A stretch of 64,000 nt of DNA, from the NCBI RefSeq assembly GCF_019968905.1, contig NZ_CP079946.1, forward strand, positions 4,960,001 to 5,024,000. The letters are read 5' to 3'. Under the pieces are notes generated by a model. That model saw nothing but the letters and a program-made list of their open reading frames with translations. It was not told the origin of the DNA and searched no databases. The translations under genes and the position numbers were made by a program. This DNA comes from Corallococcus sp. EGB (GTDB lineage Bacteria > Myxococcota > Myxococcia > Myxococcales > Myxococcaceae). Shown here piece by piece: positions 16,727 through 25,167 of the stretch; position 1 is the stretch's first letter; each line of letters starts with the position of its first letter.

Positions 16727-17803
16727 ATGACCGGTCACGACCGGCCCGACGCCGGGCGGGTGCTGCTCGACGGAAGCCTGGGGGAGGGGGGCGGCCACGT
16801 CCTCCGCTCGGCGCTGTCCCTGTCGCTCATCACCGGCCGTCCCTTCCTGCTCCGCGGCCTGCGCGAGCACCGCGAGCCGCCGGGCTTGCGGCCCCAGCAC
16901 CTGGCCTATGTCCGCGGCGCGGAGACGCTCTGCGGTGGCACCAGCGAGGGCGCCGTCGTGGCCTCCACCGAGCTGGGCTTCACCCCCGGCCCGGTGCGCG
17001 CGGGTGACTACCTGCTGGAGGCCGGCGCGTCCGGCAGCACGCCCCGGCTGTTCCAGTGCCTGGTGTATCCGCTGGCGCTCGCGGGCGGCGGACGGCTCAC
17101 GCTGCGGGGGGCCACGCACCTGAGAGGTGGACCCAGCTTCCATGCGCTCGTGGGCGCGTGGCTGCCGGTGGCGCGCGCGTATGGGCTGCCCGTGCAGTTG
17201 TCGCTCACGCACGCGGGCTTCCTCCCGGAGGGCGCGGGCGAGTTCACCGCGGAGGTGGGGGCCCCGGCCGAGCCGCCCGTGCGCGTGGAGCTGCCCGCGC
17301 GGGGCGTGCTGCGCGAGGTGCGGGTGATGTCCTTCGTGGGAGGGCTGCCCTTCGCGGTGGCGGAGCGTCAGTCCCGCGCCGCCGTGGCCGCGCTGCGCGA
17401 GCGGGGCATCCTGGCGGAAGCCGACAACCGGCCGCTGGCGGTGACGCGCTCGCAGGGCTCCGCGACGTTCGTGCTGGCGCAGTTCGAGCACACCGTGGCG
17501 GGCTTCACGTCGCTGGGGGAGCGGGGCCTGGACGCCGAAGGGGTGGGGCGTGAGGCGGCGGAGGCGCTGACCCGCTTCATGGAGTCGGGCGGCGCGCTCG
17601 ACGAGCACCTGGCCGAACAACTGCTTCTGCCGGCGGCGCTCCTGGCGTCGGGGAGGCTGGGGGCGGTGACGCCGGGGACCACGCGGTTCACCGCCGCTCG
17701 CATCACCGGCGAGCTGACGGTCCAGGCGGAGGTGCTGCGGCGCTTCCTGCCGGTGCACATCCAGGTGGAGCCGGGCGGCAGCGTGGAGGTCCGCCCGGCG
17801 TGA
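16727..17803 (+). CDS. rtcA: RNA 3'-terminal phosphate cyclase
   Basis: 358 residues, near the family norm. The start region LLDGSLGEGGGHVLRSALSLSLITG, the middle GPSFHALVG and the segment SGGALDEHLAEQLLLPAAL (H294, the likely adenylylated nucleophile) identify RtcA. It converts RNA 3'-phosphates to 2',3'-cyclic phosphates using ATP, through an enzyme-AMP intermediate, in the cytoplasm. GGGAGGGAC precedes ATG 16727. In many bacteria rtcA sits beside rtcB and the sigma-54 regulator rtcR; neither is adjacent here. Confidence 0.92.
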   Translation: MTGHDRPDAGRVLLDGSLGEGGGHVLRSALSLSLITGRPFLLRGLREHREPPGLRPQHLAYVRGAETLCGGTSEGAVVASTELGFTPGPVRAGDYLLEAGASGSTPRLFQCLVYPLALAGGGRLTLRGATHLRGGPSFHALVGAWLPVARAYGLPVQLSLTHAGFLPEGAGEFTAEVGAPAEPPVRVELPARGVLREVRVMSFVGGLPFAVAERQSRAAVAALRERGILAEADNRPLAVTRSQGSATFVLAQFEHTVAGFTSLGERGLDAEGVGREAAEALTRFMESGGALDEHLAEQLLLPAALLASGRLGAVTPGTTRFTAARITGELTVQAEVLRRFLPVHIQVEPGGSVEVRPA

Positions 17804-17812
17804 GGCGGAGGC

Positions 17813-18166
17813 TCAGGCCTCGTCCTCGGCGGCACCGCCGCGCGCGCCGAAGGTGTTGACGTCGGACATGTCCTTCACGGTGCCCCGGTAGGCGCGGATG
17901 GCGAAGGGCGTGGCGACGACGAAGACGATGGCCACCAGGCCAATGGCCATCCAGGGCACGGGCGTCTCCTTGATCTGCACGTCCTTGCCGTAGCCATTGA
18001 GGTTGTTGCCCATGGCGCGCGCCTTGGCGGCGTCCTTCTCTGCCTGGGTCAACTCCTTGCGTTCCTTGAACTCCGAGGGCTGCCGGCGCTGGGGCTGCGC
18101 CAGGACAGCGCCGCCCCACACAAGGGCGAGAACAAGAACAAGGCGGGGGAGGGAGGGGGAGGACAT
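17813..18166 (-). CDS. Small exported membrane protein, unknown
   Basis: 117 residues from ATG 18166 (the frame is open to 18226). Signal-like N-terminus LPRLVLVLALVWGGAVLAQP, then a basic/acidic charged stretch (about 25-65), one membrane helix (about 71-90, PWMAIGLVAIVFVVATPFAI) and an acidic tail. A TAGGCT box on the minus strand (18175-18180) lies only 9 bases before the ATG, suggesting a very short leader. Convergent with rtcA with a 9-base gap and divergent from sppA. Function not recognised. Confidence 0.7.
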   Translation of the reverse strand: MSSPSLPRLVLVLALVWGGAVLAQPQRRQPSEFKERKELTQAEKDAAKARAMGNNLNGYGKDVQIKETPVPWMAIGLVAIVFVVATPFAIRAYRGTVKDMSDVNTFGARGGAAEDEA

Positions 18167-18245
18167 GGGCCTTGAGCCTAACAGAGGGCCGAGCCGCGGG
18201 TGAACAGGGGTTGCTTCGCCCCGCACGGAGCGTTACGCGCGCGCC

Positions 18246-19916
18246 ATGCTCCGCCTTCCCATTCTGCTCCTGGCGAACCTCTTCCTGGGGCTGAAGCTGC
18301 TCCTGGGCCTGCCCTTTCGTCTGATGGCGGCGCGCAAGAGACCTACATGGATCCGCTTCCGGCTCGCGGGCGAGCTCCCGTACCGCCCACGCCCCATGTC
18401 ACGTTTCCGTTTCGGCGGCGGGACGGTGGAGCCCGCCACGGTGACGTCGCTCGACGCGCTGGGTCGCGCACTCAAGGTGCTGGCCGCGGACCCCAAGGTG
18501 GACGGCATCCTCCTGGAGGTCGAGGGCCTGGCCATCCCCGACGCGAAGCGCGAGGCCCTGCGCGCCCTGCTGTCGGACTTCCAGGCCGCCGGGAAGCGGG
18601 TGGTGTCCTGGGCGGTGATGGTGGACACGGATGCCTACCCCGTGCTGGGCACGGCGGACGAGGTGCTGCTCGCCCCCATGGGCCGCGTGGAGCTGGTGGG
18701 CTACTCCGCCCAGGCCACCGTGCTGGGCGAGGCCTTCAGCCGGGTGGGCATCCACGCCCACTTCGCCCGGCGCGGCGACTACAAGACGGCGCCGGAGCTC
18801 TTCACCGACGGCAAGGTGTCCGACATCCAGCGCCAGACGCTGGAGTCCTTCCTGGATGAACGCTACGCCGCGCTCGTCGACGCCGTCTCCCGCGATCGCG
18901 GCAAGACGGCGGAGGAGGCGCGAGCGCTCATCGACGCCGGGCCCTACAGCGCGAAGCGGGCGCTGGAGGCGGGGCTGGTGGACGGGCTGGTCCACGAGGC
19001 GGACCTGGGCGCGCACCTGGGCCTGGAGGCGAAGAAGGACGAGGAGCCGCCGGTGCCCACCTATGACGCGTACCTGGCGACGCTCCCGTTCCCTCCGGTG
19101 AAGTGGCGCCGGCTGCGCCGCAAGCCCCGGCTGGCGGTGGTGGACGTGGCGGGCATCATCATCCCGGGCAGCGGCGGCGCGGGCCGGTTCGCCGCGGCGG
19201 ACGCGGTGGTGAAGGCGCTGCGGCAGGCGGGGAGGGATCCGCGCGCGAAGGCGGTGGTGCTGGCGGTGGCGAGCCCCGGCGGATCCGCGCTCGCGTCCGA
19301 GCAGATCCTGGAGGCCGTGAAGCGCGTGGCGAAGCAGAAGCCCGTCATCGCGTACGTGGACTCCATCTGCGCGAGCGGCGGCTACATGGCGGCCATCGGC
19401 GCGAAGGAGATCTGGTCCGCGCCCCATGCCGTCGTGGGCTCCATCGGCGTGTTCGTGGGCAAGTTCGAGTACGGGGACCTGCTGGAGAAGCTGGGCATCC
19501 ACCGCACCACGCTGGCGCGGGGCGAGAACGCCGCCTTCTTCTCCTCGTCACGCGGCTTCACGCCGCACGAGCGCGCCGCCCTGGAGCGCGAGGTGGAGGA
19601 GAGCTACCAGTCCTTCCTGGAGCTGGTGGCCCAGGCGCGAGGCCGCACGAAGGAGGAGATCCACCAGCGCGCGGAGGGGCGCGTCTACTCCGGGCTGCGC
19701 GCGAAGGAGGCGGGGCTGGTGGACCGCATCGGCGGCTTCGAGGAGGTCTGCCGCCACGCGCTGGACGAGGCGCGCGTCCCGTCGGACGACTTCGACCTGG
19801 TGCGCTACGGCGGCGCCCGCGGGAGGCTGTCCCTGCTCAAGCTGCTGATGGGCGCGGCGCACCCGGCCACGTATGCCTTCTGCCCCACGGCATGGAGTCT
19901 CCAGCGCCGCCGGTGA
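18246..19916 (+). CDS. sppA: Signal peptide peptidase SppA (67K type)
   Basis: 556 residues, the long two-domain form. An N-terminal membrane anchor (about 4-27, rich in Leu) precedes two crotonase-fold halves. The Ser/Lys dyad is split between them as in E. coli SppA: K180 (ARRGDYKTAPE) in the first half and S377 (CASGGYMAA) in the second. It degrades leftover signal peptides in the inner membrane. An ATG at 18246 and the membrane anchor starting at once support the start. It is followed at 74 bases by the PEBP gene. Confidence 0.9.
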   Translation: MLRLPILLLANLFLGLKLLLGLPFRLMAARKRPTWIRFRLAGELPYRPRPMSRFRFGGGTVEPATVTSLDALGRALKVLAADPKVDGILLEVEGLAIPDAKREALRALLSDFQAAGKRVVSWAVMVDTDAYPVLGTADEVLLAPMGRVELVGYSAQATVLGEAFSRVGIHAHFARRGDYKTAPELFTDGKVSDIQRQTLESFLDERYAALVDAVSRDRGKTAEEARALIDAGPYSAKRALEAGLVDGLVHEADLGAHLGLEAKKDEEPPVPTYDAYLATLPFPPVKWRRLRRKPRLAVVDVAGIIIPGSGGAGRFAAADAVVKALRQAGRDPRAKAVVLAVASPGGSALASEQILEAVKRVAKQKPVIAYVDSICASGGYMAAIGAKEIWSAPHAVVGSIGVFVGKFEYGDLLEKLGIHRTTLARGENAAFFSSSRGFTPHERAALEREVEESYQSFLELVAQARGRTKEEIHQRAEGRVYSGLRAKEAGLVDRIGGFEEVCRHALDEARVPSDDFDLVRYGGARGRLSLLKLLMGAAHPATYAFCPTAWSLQRRR

Positions 19917-19990
19917 GATCGCGGTTCACGGGACAGCCGTTGCGGATCCCGGGCGAACGCTCCTCGTCCGAAAGCCGCAGATTGCTGTTC

Positions 19991-20521
19991 ATGAAAACGA
20001 ACCCGTACGAAGCACTCCCCGCCGTTCCGTCGTTCCACGTCACGAGCACGGACATCCAGGATGGACAACCGCTGCACGCCGACCACCGCAGCGCGCAGTC
20101 CGAGACGGGCGGCAAGGACATCTCGCCCCAGCTGAGCTGGTCGGGATTCCCCGCCGCGACCCGGAGCTTCGCGGTCACTGTCTTCGACCCTGATGCCCCC
20201 ACGCCCAGTGGCTTCTGGCACTGGGCCGTGTTCAACATCCCGGCGGGCGTCAGCGCGTTGCCGCGGAACGCCGGGAGCGCCGGGGGAGGGCTCCTTCCTC
20301 CGGGGGCGGTGCAGCTCCCCAACGATGCCCGCCTCGCGCAATACCTCGGCGCCGCGCCGCCGCGAGGACACGGGCCGCACCGCTACTTCGTCGTCGTGCA
20401 TGCGCTCGATGTCGAGGCGCTCCCCATCCCCGCGGAAGCCACGCCCGCGTACCTCTCCTTCGTGCTCTTGGGGCACACCCTCGCGCGCGGTACGCTCGTC
20501 CCGACCTCCGTCACGCCCTGA
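19991..20521 (+). CDS. YbhB/YbcL-family (PEBP-like) protein
   Basis: 176 residues. Phosphatidylethanolamine-binding-protein landmarks are present: SPQLSWSGFPAATRSFAVTVFDPDAPTPSGFWHW (the DPDAP and GxxxHW ligand loop) and GPHRYFVVVHALD. It has no signal peptide, so it is cytoplasmic. Bacterial members have poorly known roles. ATG 19991 gives the family-typical N-terminus. It lies 3 bases before an AraC-type regulator, almost certainly in the same transcript. Confidence 0.88.
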   Translation: MKTNPYEALPAVPSFHVTSTDIQDGQPLHADHRSAQSETGGKDISPQLSWSGFPAATRSFAVTVFDPDAPTPSGFWHWAVFNIPAGVSALPRNAGSAGGGLLPPGAVQLPNDARLAQYLGAAPPRGHGPHRYFVVVHALDVEALPIPAEATPAYLSFVLLGHTLARGTLVPTSVTP

Positions 20522-20524
20522 GAC

Positions 20525-21388
20525 ATGCGAAGGCCCTCGCCCATCGAACGCACCGCCAGGCTCCTGGACACCACGGCGGCCATGTACCTCAAGATCCACC
20601 AACGCGAGGCCGACCCCGTCTTCGCGGGGGTGGAGTGGCTCTCTGCCGGCCTGGTGCACATCCAGCGGGGCGAGAAGGTGGTGCGCCAGGGCGATGAGCC
20701 GGTCCACGTCCGGGCCGGCGAGCTCGTGTGGATCTCCCCCGGGACCCGCCTCGACGTGCGCAATGTCCCGGACGCAGGAGGCGAGTACCTGGCCGAGGGC
20801 ATGCTCATCGCCCCGGAGCTCCTCCTCCAGGCGGAGCCGAAGCCGCCCACGGGCTCCACGAGGGTCCAACGGCTGCGCGCCGACGAGCTTCCCCGGCTCG
20901 TCGACGCGCACCGCCGATGCATCGAGGCGCTCACGGAGAAGTTCCCGGAAGGAGTCGTGCGCGCGCGCGTGCTCGAGCTCATCGCCTGGCTGCGGGATCT
21001 CCACATCGATGTGAGCGCGTCATCGAGCGCGCGGCTCGGCATGAAGCGCCTCGTGTCCCGGGATCCCTCGCGGGCATGGACGCTGACGGAGGTCGCCCGG
21101 GCGCTCGCCATGAGTGAGGACACGCTCCATCGGAGGCTGACGGGCGAGGCGACGACGTTCAGCAAGCTCCTGACGGAGGTGCGGATGGACCACGCGGTCT
21201 CGCTGCTCTGGACCACCGACCTGCCGGTGGGACACGTGGCCATCGAGGCGGGGTACACCTCGGCCTCGCGGTTCGCGACCCGCTTCCACGAGCGGTTCGG
21301 CGTGCTTCCTTCGAAGCTCCGCGCGAAACGACCGCCAGACACCGTGACGGGGAAGGGCCACATCCCACCCCCGCAACGAGAGCACTGA
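20525..21388 (+). CDS. AraC-family transcriptional regulator
   Basis: 287 residues. A cupin-like N-terminal sensor domain (about 35-100: VRQGDEPVHVRAGELVWISPGTRL) is followed by a C-terminal double HTH (about 180-270): WTLTEVARALAMSEDTLHRRL and then PVGHVAIEAGYTSASRFATRFHERFG, the second being the usual AraC signature. It starts directly after the PEBP stop and so is likely co-transcribed. It may control that gene or itself. The ligand is unknown. Confidence 0.9.
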   Translation: MRRPSPIERTARLLDTTAAMYLKIHQREADPVFAGVEWLSAGLVHIQRGEKVVRQGDEPVHVRAGELVWISPGTRLDVRNVPDAGGEYLAEGMLIAPELLLQAEPKPPTGSTRVQRLRADELPRLVDAHRRCIEALTEKFPEGVVRARVLELIAWLRDLHIDVSASSSARLGMKRLVSRDPSRAWTLTEVARALAMSEDTLHRRLTGEATTFSKLLTEVRMDHAVSLLWTTDLPVGHVAIEAGYTSASRFATRFHERFGVLPSKLRAKRPPDTVTGKGHIPPPQREH

Positions 21389-21439
21389 GCGGCGGGGCGC
21401 CCCTTTCACGGAGGGGATGGGCCCTCTAGCATGCCCGGG

Positions 21440-22186
21440 ATGACCCGCTCCTGCCCGGTCTGCCCCAGCCAGCCCCTGAACGTCGTCCTGGCCTCCGACG
21501 TGGAGGTGGATGTCTGTCCTCGCTGCCAGGGCCTGTACTTCGACCGCGGGGAGCTGGAGCGCTTTCCGGACCGGCCGTCGCTCAAGCCGCTGCTGAGCGC
21601 GGCGAGGCAGGCCGCGTCGCGGTGCCGCGAGGGCGGACACCTCATCCCTCGGGCCATGGCTGTCTGCGCCACCTGCGACAGCGAGCCCGTGGGCTGTCCC
21701 GGCTGCGGCGCACGCCTGGCGCTGGTCAACGCGCGCGTGTGCAACGTGGACCTGTGCACGCACTGCGGCGGCACCTGGCTGGACGCGGGCAAGTTCGAGG
21801 CCCTGGAGAACGCCGTCGTGACGGCCCCCAGGGTCGCCCCCGCGGCCCGGGGCTGGGAGGTCGCTCCGGCGACGGATGGGGGCCCGGATCCATGGAGCGG
21901 CCCGGGCGCCACGGCCCCGCTGCCGCCGTCGGATTCACCCACTGGCGGACTGGGCGTGCGCTCCCCCTTCTGTTGCGTCCGGTGCGGCATCCAGGTCTCC
22001 GTGTCGGAGGCATACGCGTACAGCGGCGACCTCTACTGCCACGAGCACCACCCGAAGGGCGCCGTGTCGGGCAACAGCCTGCCGAGGAGCCGCGACGCGT
22101 CCAGCCTCCCGAACCTGAACGAAGTGTCGGACGCCATCGACCTGGCGGACATCGTCATCTGGTTGTTCCGGCTGTTGCGCCATTGA
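21440..22186 (+). CDS. Zinc-ribbon (zf-TFIIB type) protein
   Basis: 248 residues from ATG 21440. Another ATG nine bases upstream (21431) overlaps a TAGCAT box (21427-21432); if that is the -10 element, only 21440 can be the start. Two zf-TFIIB repeats are seen: CPVC/CPRCQGLYFDRGELERF, and CPGCGA/CTHCGGTWLDAGKFE. A third cysteine/histidine set (CCVRCGIQV with YCHEHHP) lies after a Pro/Gly-rich linker. A short hydrophobic C-terminus (DIVIWLFRLL) might touch the membrane. The role is unknown; metal binding is the only safe statement. Confidence 0.8.
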   Translation: MTRSCPVCPSQPLNVVLASDVEVDVCPRCQGLYFDRGELERFPDRPSLKPLLSAARQAASRCREGGHLIPRAMAVCATCDSEPVGCPGCGARLALVNARVCNVDLCTHCGGTWLDAGKFEALENAVVTAPRVAPAARGWEVAPATDGGPDPWSGPGATAPLPPSDSPTGGLGVRSPFCCVRCGIQVSVSEAYAYSGDLYCHEHHPKGAVSGNSLPRSRDASSLPNLNEVSDAIDLADIVIWLFRLLRH

Positions 22187-22262
22187 CCCTTCGAGCGCCG
22201 CCCGCCCGCTGGAGCACCGACGGACGAGACGTCCGGGCATTGCCCGCCCCCGGGCCGGCGTC

Positions 22263-22268
22263 TACCCT
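22263..22268 (+). promoter_or_regulatory. Candidate -10 box (TACCCT)
   Basis: TACCCT lies 12 bases before the ATG of the lipoprotein gene, implying a leader of only a few bases. It follows the same TAnnnT pattern seen before several genes in this window. Weak evidence alone. Confidence 0.25.
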
Positions 22269-22280
22269 GCCGCGCCCGTG

Positions 22281-22883
22281 ATGACCCGTCTTGCGCCCCT
22301 GAGCCTCCTGTTGCTGGGCACCGCCTGTGCCACCGCGTCGCGTGAACCAGCGTCCGTGGCGGAGGCGTACGCGAAGGCGCTGGAGGAGAACCGGCTGTCG
22401 GACGCCTACCGCCTGACGACCGGCAACCCGGAGGGCGAGGGGGCCTTCCTGGACGAGTACTCCGACGAAGCCTCCCGGAAGGATCGCGCCGCCGCCGTCC
22501 GCGCCGGAGCGGGCGTGCTGGAGGCCCGCGCCCCGTCCGTCACGCTGGCCCGCCAGGGCGAGGACTGGCGCGTGGTAGAGTCCCGCCCCGCGGACGTGCC
22601 CAGGGCGGCGCTGAAGAAGTTCCTGGATGAGGTGGAGTCCCGGGACTGGAAGGGCGCGTGGGGCCTGCTCGCCTCGCCGCTGAGGGCCCGCTACACGCCG
22701 GAGCGCCTGCGCGAGGACTTCGAACGGGAGCCCCTGGCCAGGGAGCGCCTGCGCCGGGCCCGCCTGGCGCTCAACACCCACGTGCGCGTGGCGGCGGGGG
22801 AGGCCCTGTTCCCCCTGGGCGGCGAGCGCGCGGTGCGGCTGGTGCTGGAAGATGGCGAGTACCGGGTGGCGGCCATCGAATGA
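22281..22883 (+). CDS. Lipoprotein, unknown function
   Basis: 200 residues from ATG 22281; a GTG directly before it is also possible. MTRLAPLSLLLLGTAC is a lipoprotein signal with C16 lipidated. The rest is alpha/beta with two similar halves: an SVAEAYAKALEENRLSDAYRLT segment early and an FLDEVESRDWKGAWGLLASPLRARYTP segment later. This looks like a repeat of the DUF4878/NTF2-like type. Stands alone between a zinc-ribbon gene and mrp. Confidence 0.75.
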   Translation: MTRLAPLSLLLLGTACATASREPASVAEAYAKALEENRLSDAYRLTTGNPEGEGAFLDEYSDEASRKDRAAAVRAGAGVLEARAPSVTLARQGEDWRVVESRPADVPRAALKKFLDEVESRDWKGAWGLLASPLRARYTPERLREDFEREPLARERLRRARLALNTHVRVAAGEALFPLGGERAVRLVLEDGEYRVAAIE

Positions 22884-22910
22884 GGGCCAGAAGCCGGGCG
22901 CGCTCCGGGG

Positions 22911-22936
22911 CCGGAGGAAGGCCGGGCGGCCTCCGG
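22911..22936 (+). terminator. Hairpin after lipoprotein gene
   Basis: CCGGAGG (22911-22917) and CCTCCGG (22930-22936) form a 7-bp stem with a 12-base loop, 28 bases after the stop codon and just before the mrp promoter. No T-run follows. Confidence 0.4.
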
Positions 22937-22955
22937 ACATGTGCGTTAAACGACG

Positions 22956-22983
22956 TTGACAGCCCCCGGAGTGCTGGCAATCT
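22956..22983 (+). promoter_or_regulatory. Candidate sigma-70-type promoter of mrp
   Basis: TTGACA (22956-22961) is a perfect -35 box, followed 16 bases later by CAATCT (22978-22983), a weak -10. The mrp ATG is at 23038, giving a leader of about 47 bases. Confidence 0.45.
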
Positions 22984-23037
22984 CCGCCCCCCTTCAAGCG
23001 TGCAAGCGCCTGTTTTCAAAAGGTTTCAGGTGTCCCG

Positions 23038-24123
23038 ATGAGCGTTTCCCAGGCCGATGTGATGACGGCCATGTCGAAGGTGATCGACCCCGAGCTGCAC
23101 GTCGACCTGGTGAAGGCCGGGATGGTGAAGGACGTGCGCGTCACCGGCGACACGGTGAAGCTGAAGATTGAACTGACCACTCCTGCGTGCCCCATGAAGG
23201 GGAAGATCCAGGCGGACGCGGAGGCGGCGCTCAAGGCGCTGCCGGGCCTGAAGTCCTTCGACATCGAGTGGGGCGCCCAGGTGCGCGGCGTCGCGGGCGG
23301 CTCCGGCGGCGGGGCCCTGCTGCCGGGCGTGAAGAACATCCTGCTGGTGGGCGCCGGCAAGGGCGGCGTGGGCAAGAGCACGGTGGCGGTGAACCTGGCC
23401 ACGGCGCTCGCGCAGCACGGCGCGAAGGTGGGCCTGCTGGACGCGGACTTCTACGGCCCCTCCGTGCCGCTGATGACGGGCACCGCGGACAAGCGCCCGG
23501 TGAGCCCCAACGGCAAGACGCTGGATCCGCTGGTCGCCCATGGCCTGAAGATCATGTCCATCGGCTTCCTGGTGGAGGCGGATCAGGCGCTCATCTGGCG
23601 CGGCCCCATGCTCCACGGCGCCCTCATGCAGCTGGTGCGCGACGTGAACTGGGGCGAGCTGGACTACCTCGTCCTGGACCTGCCCCCGGGCACGGGCGAC
23701 GTGGCGCTGACGCTGTCGCAGTCCGTGCGGGCCGCGGGCGCGGTGCTGGTGACGACGCCGCAGGACGTGGCGCTGGCGGACGTGGTGCGCGCCAAGCAGA
23801 TGTTCGACAAGGTCCACATCCCCGTGCTGGGCATCGTGGAGAACATGAGCCAGTTCGTCTGCCCGCACTGCTCCAAGAGCACGCCCATCTTCAACCACGG
23901 CGGCGGCCACAAGGCGGCGGAGATGTTCGGCATCCCATTCCTGGGGGAGATCCCGCTCGACCTGAAGGTGCGCGAGGCGGGAGACTCCGGCGTGCCGGTG
24001 GTGGTGGGGCACAAGGACAGCCCGGAGGCCAAGGCCTTCCAGGACGTGGCCCGGAACGTCGCGGGCCGCGTGTCCGCGCAGACCATGAAGAGCGTGCCCC
24101 TGCCGGTGATGCAGGCCCGGTAG
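23038..24123 (+). CDS. mrp: Mrp/NBP35-type Fe-S cluster carrier ATPase
   Basis: 361 residues. The N-terminal MIP18/DUF59 domain (1-80; IDPELHVDLVKAGMV, TTPACPMK) is joined to a deviant-Walker ParA-type ATPase (Walker A GAGKGGVGKST at 105-115; DLPPGTGD). A CxxC (FVCPHCSK) near residue 275 is where Mrp proteins hold a bridging [4Fe-4S] cluster between two subunits. It transfers Fe-S clusters to apo-proteins in the cytoplasm. Two small genes follow closely and may be co-transcribed. Confidence 0.92.
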   Translation: MSVSQADVMTAMSKVIDPELHVDLVKAGMVKDVRVTGDTVKLKIELTTPACPMKGKIQADAEAALKALPGLKSFDIEWGAQVRGVAGGSGGGALLPGVKNILLVGAGKGGVGKSTVAVNLATALAQHGAKVGLLDADFYGPSVPLMTGTADKRPVSPNGKTLDPLVAHGLKIMSIGFLVEADQALIWRGPMLHGALMQLVRDVNWGELDYLVLDLPPGTGDVALTLSQSVRAAGAVLVTTPQDVALADVVRAKQMFDKVHIPVLGIVENMSQFVCPHCSKSTPIFNHGGGHKAAEMFGIPFLGEIPLDLKVREAGDSGVPVVVGHKDSPEAKAFQDVARNVAGRVSAQTMKSVPLPVMQAR

Positions 24124-24147
24124 GACTCAACCTGAAGAGGAGATCGC

Positions 24148-24663
24148 ATGGCCCCGGCCGGCAACGACGAGCTTCCGCCTGATCCGCTGTTCGATGACGA
24201 CTCGTCGGAGGAGCAGCCCGGCCGCGAGAGCCGCTCCTCGGGCGGCTTCGTGCCGGACTTCGTGCGGCGCATGGCGGTGGCCGGCATGGGCGCGGTCTTC
24301 ATGGGCGAGGAGGGCCTCCGGGCCCTCGCCGGCCAGCTCAAGCTGCCCAAGGAGGCGCTGGGCTTCCTCCTCTCCCAGGCGGAGAAGACCAAGGACGACA
24401 TCAGCCGCGTCGTCACGGAGGAGCTCCGCCGCTTCATGCAGTCGGAGAAGCTGCGCGACGAGTTCCTCAAGCTGCTCTCCGGCATGACGGTGGAGGTCAA
24501 GGCGCAGATCCGCCTGGTGCCCTCGGAGAAGTCCGAGGAGGCGCCTGCGCCGGAGCCCCACCACAAGCCGGGCAAGAAGGCCGCGGAGCCGCCCACCACG
24601 CGCGTGGTCATCACCGACGTGAACGCGCGCCGGCCGGCCTCCAAGCGCTCGAAGCGGGAGTAG
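24148..24663 (+). CDS. Small helical protein, unknown
   Basis: 171 residues. An acidic, Ser-rich N-terminus (about 1-35) is followed by an amphipathic helical core (about 36-125: FVPDFVRRMAVAGMGAVFMG, LKLPKEALGFLLSQAEKTKD) and a basic Lys/Arg/Pro C-terminal tail. The core is reminiscent of phasin-like or membrane-surface proteins, but no family can be named. AGGAG lies upstream of ATG 24148. It is 24 bases after mrp and 4 bases before the next gene, so it is probably in one operon. Confidence 0.75.
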   Translation: MAPAGNDELPPDPLFDDDSSEEQPGRESRSSGGFVPDFVRRMAVAGMGAVFMGEEGLRALAGQLKLPKEALGFLLSQAEKTKDDISRVVTEELRRFMQSEKLRDEFLKLLSGMTVEVKAQIRLVPSEKSEEAPAPEPHHKPGKKAAEPPTTRVVITDVNARRPASKRSKRE

Positions 24664-24667
24664 GGAC

Positions 24668-25108
24668 GTGGCGGAATCCCCCACGCCGCAGACCCCGGCC
24701 CCGTCCGACAAGCCGCGCCGCACCTGGCGCACACACCCCCTGCCCAAGCGGCTGGCGCTCATCGCCATCGTCGCGCTGGGCCTGTGGCTGTGGAAGGTGA
24801 CGGACGTGCCGGAGCGCCAGCTGATCTACCGGCTGGAGGGCGATGACTGGGGCGACGTGCGCGCCATGGACCTCCAGGTGGTGGATCCGAAGGACGAGCA
24901 CATCGTGAAGCGCGAGGAGCGCTTCTTCGCGAACGGCCCGCCCCCGGAGGTGACCTTCAAGGTGGACCTGCCCGAGGGCACCTTCCGCACGCTCCTGTTC
25001 CTCCAGGTGGAGGGGCGCGACAAGCGGGACGTGATTCGCGGCCGGCTGACGGTGGGCGAGGCCCGGGCCATCGTTGTCCCGTTGAGACTGCCCGGCCCGG
25101 GTCGCTGA
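24668..25108 (+). CDS. Single-pass membrane protein, unknown
   Basis: 146 residues from GTG 24668, 4 bases after the preceding stop. A Pro-rich cytoplasmic start leads to one membrane helix (about 29-47, [16 protein letters not shown]) and then a compact beta-rich outer part ([20 protein letters not shown] and [20 protein letters not shown]). No family recognised. Confidence 0.72.
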   Translation: MAESPTPQTPAPSDKPRRTWRTHPLPKRLALIAIVALGLWLWKVTDVPERQLIYRLEGDDWGDVRAMDLQVVDPKDEHIVKREERFFANGPPPEVTFKVDLPEGTFRTLLFLQVEGRDKRDVIRGRLTVGEARAIVVPLRLPGPGR

Positions 25109-25114
25109 CCGGCG

Positions 25115-25143
25115 TTGACCCTCCTGGGGCCGTGCGTTATGGC
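25115..25143 (+). promoter_or_regulatory. Candidate promoter of the acyl-CoA operon
   Basis: TTGACC (25115-25120), a 17-base spacer and TATGGC (25138-25143) make the best sigma-70-like promoter in the window. The first gene it would drive starts at 25168. Confidence 0.5.
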
Positions 25144-25167
25144 CGCCGGCACAGGAGAGAAGACGCC

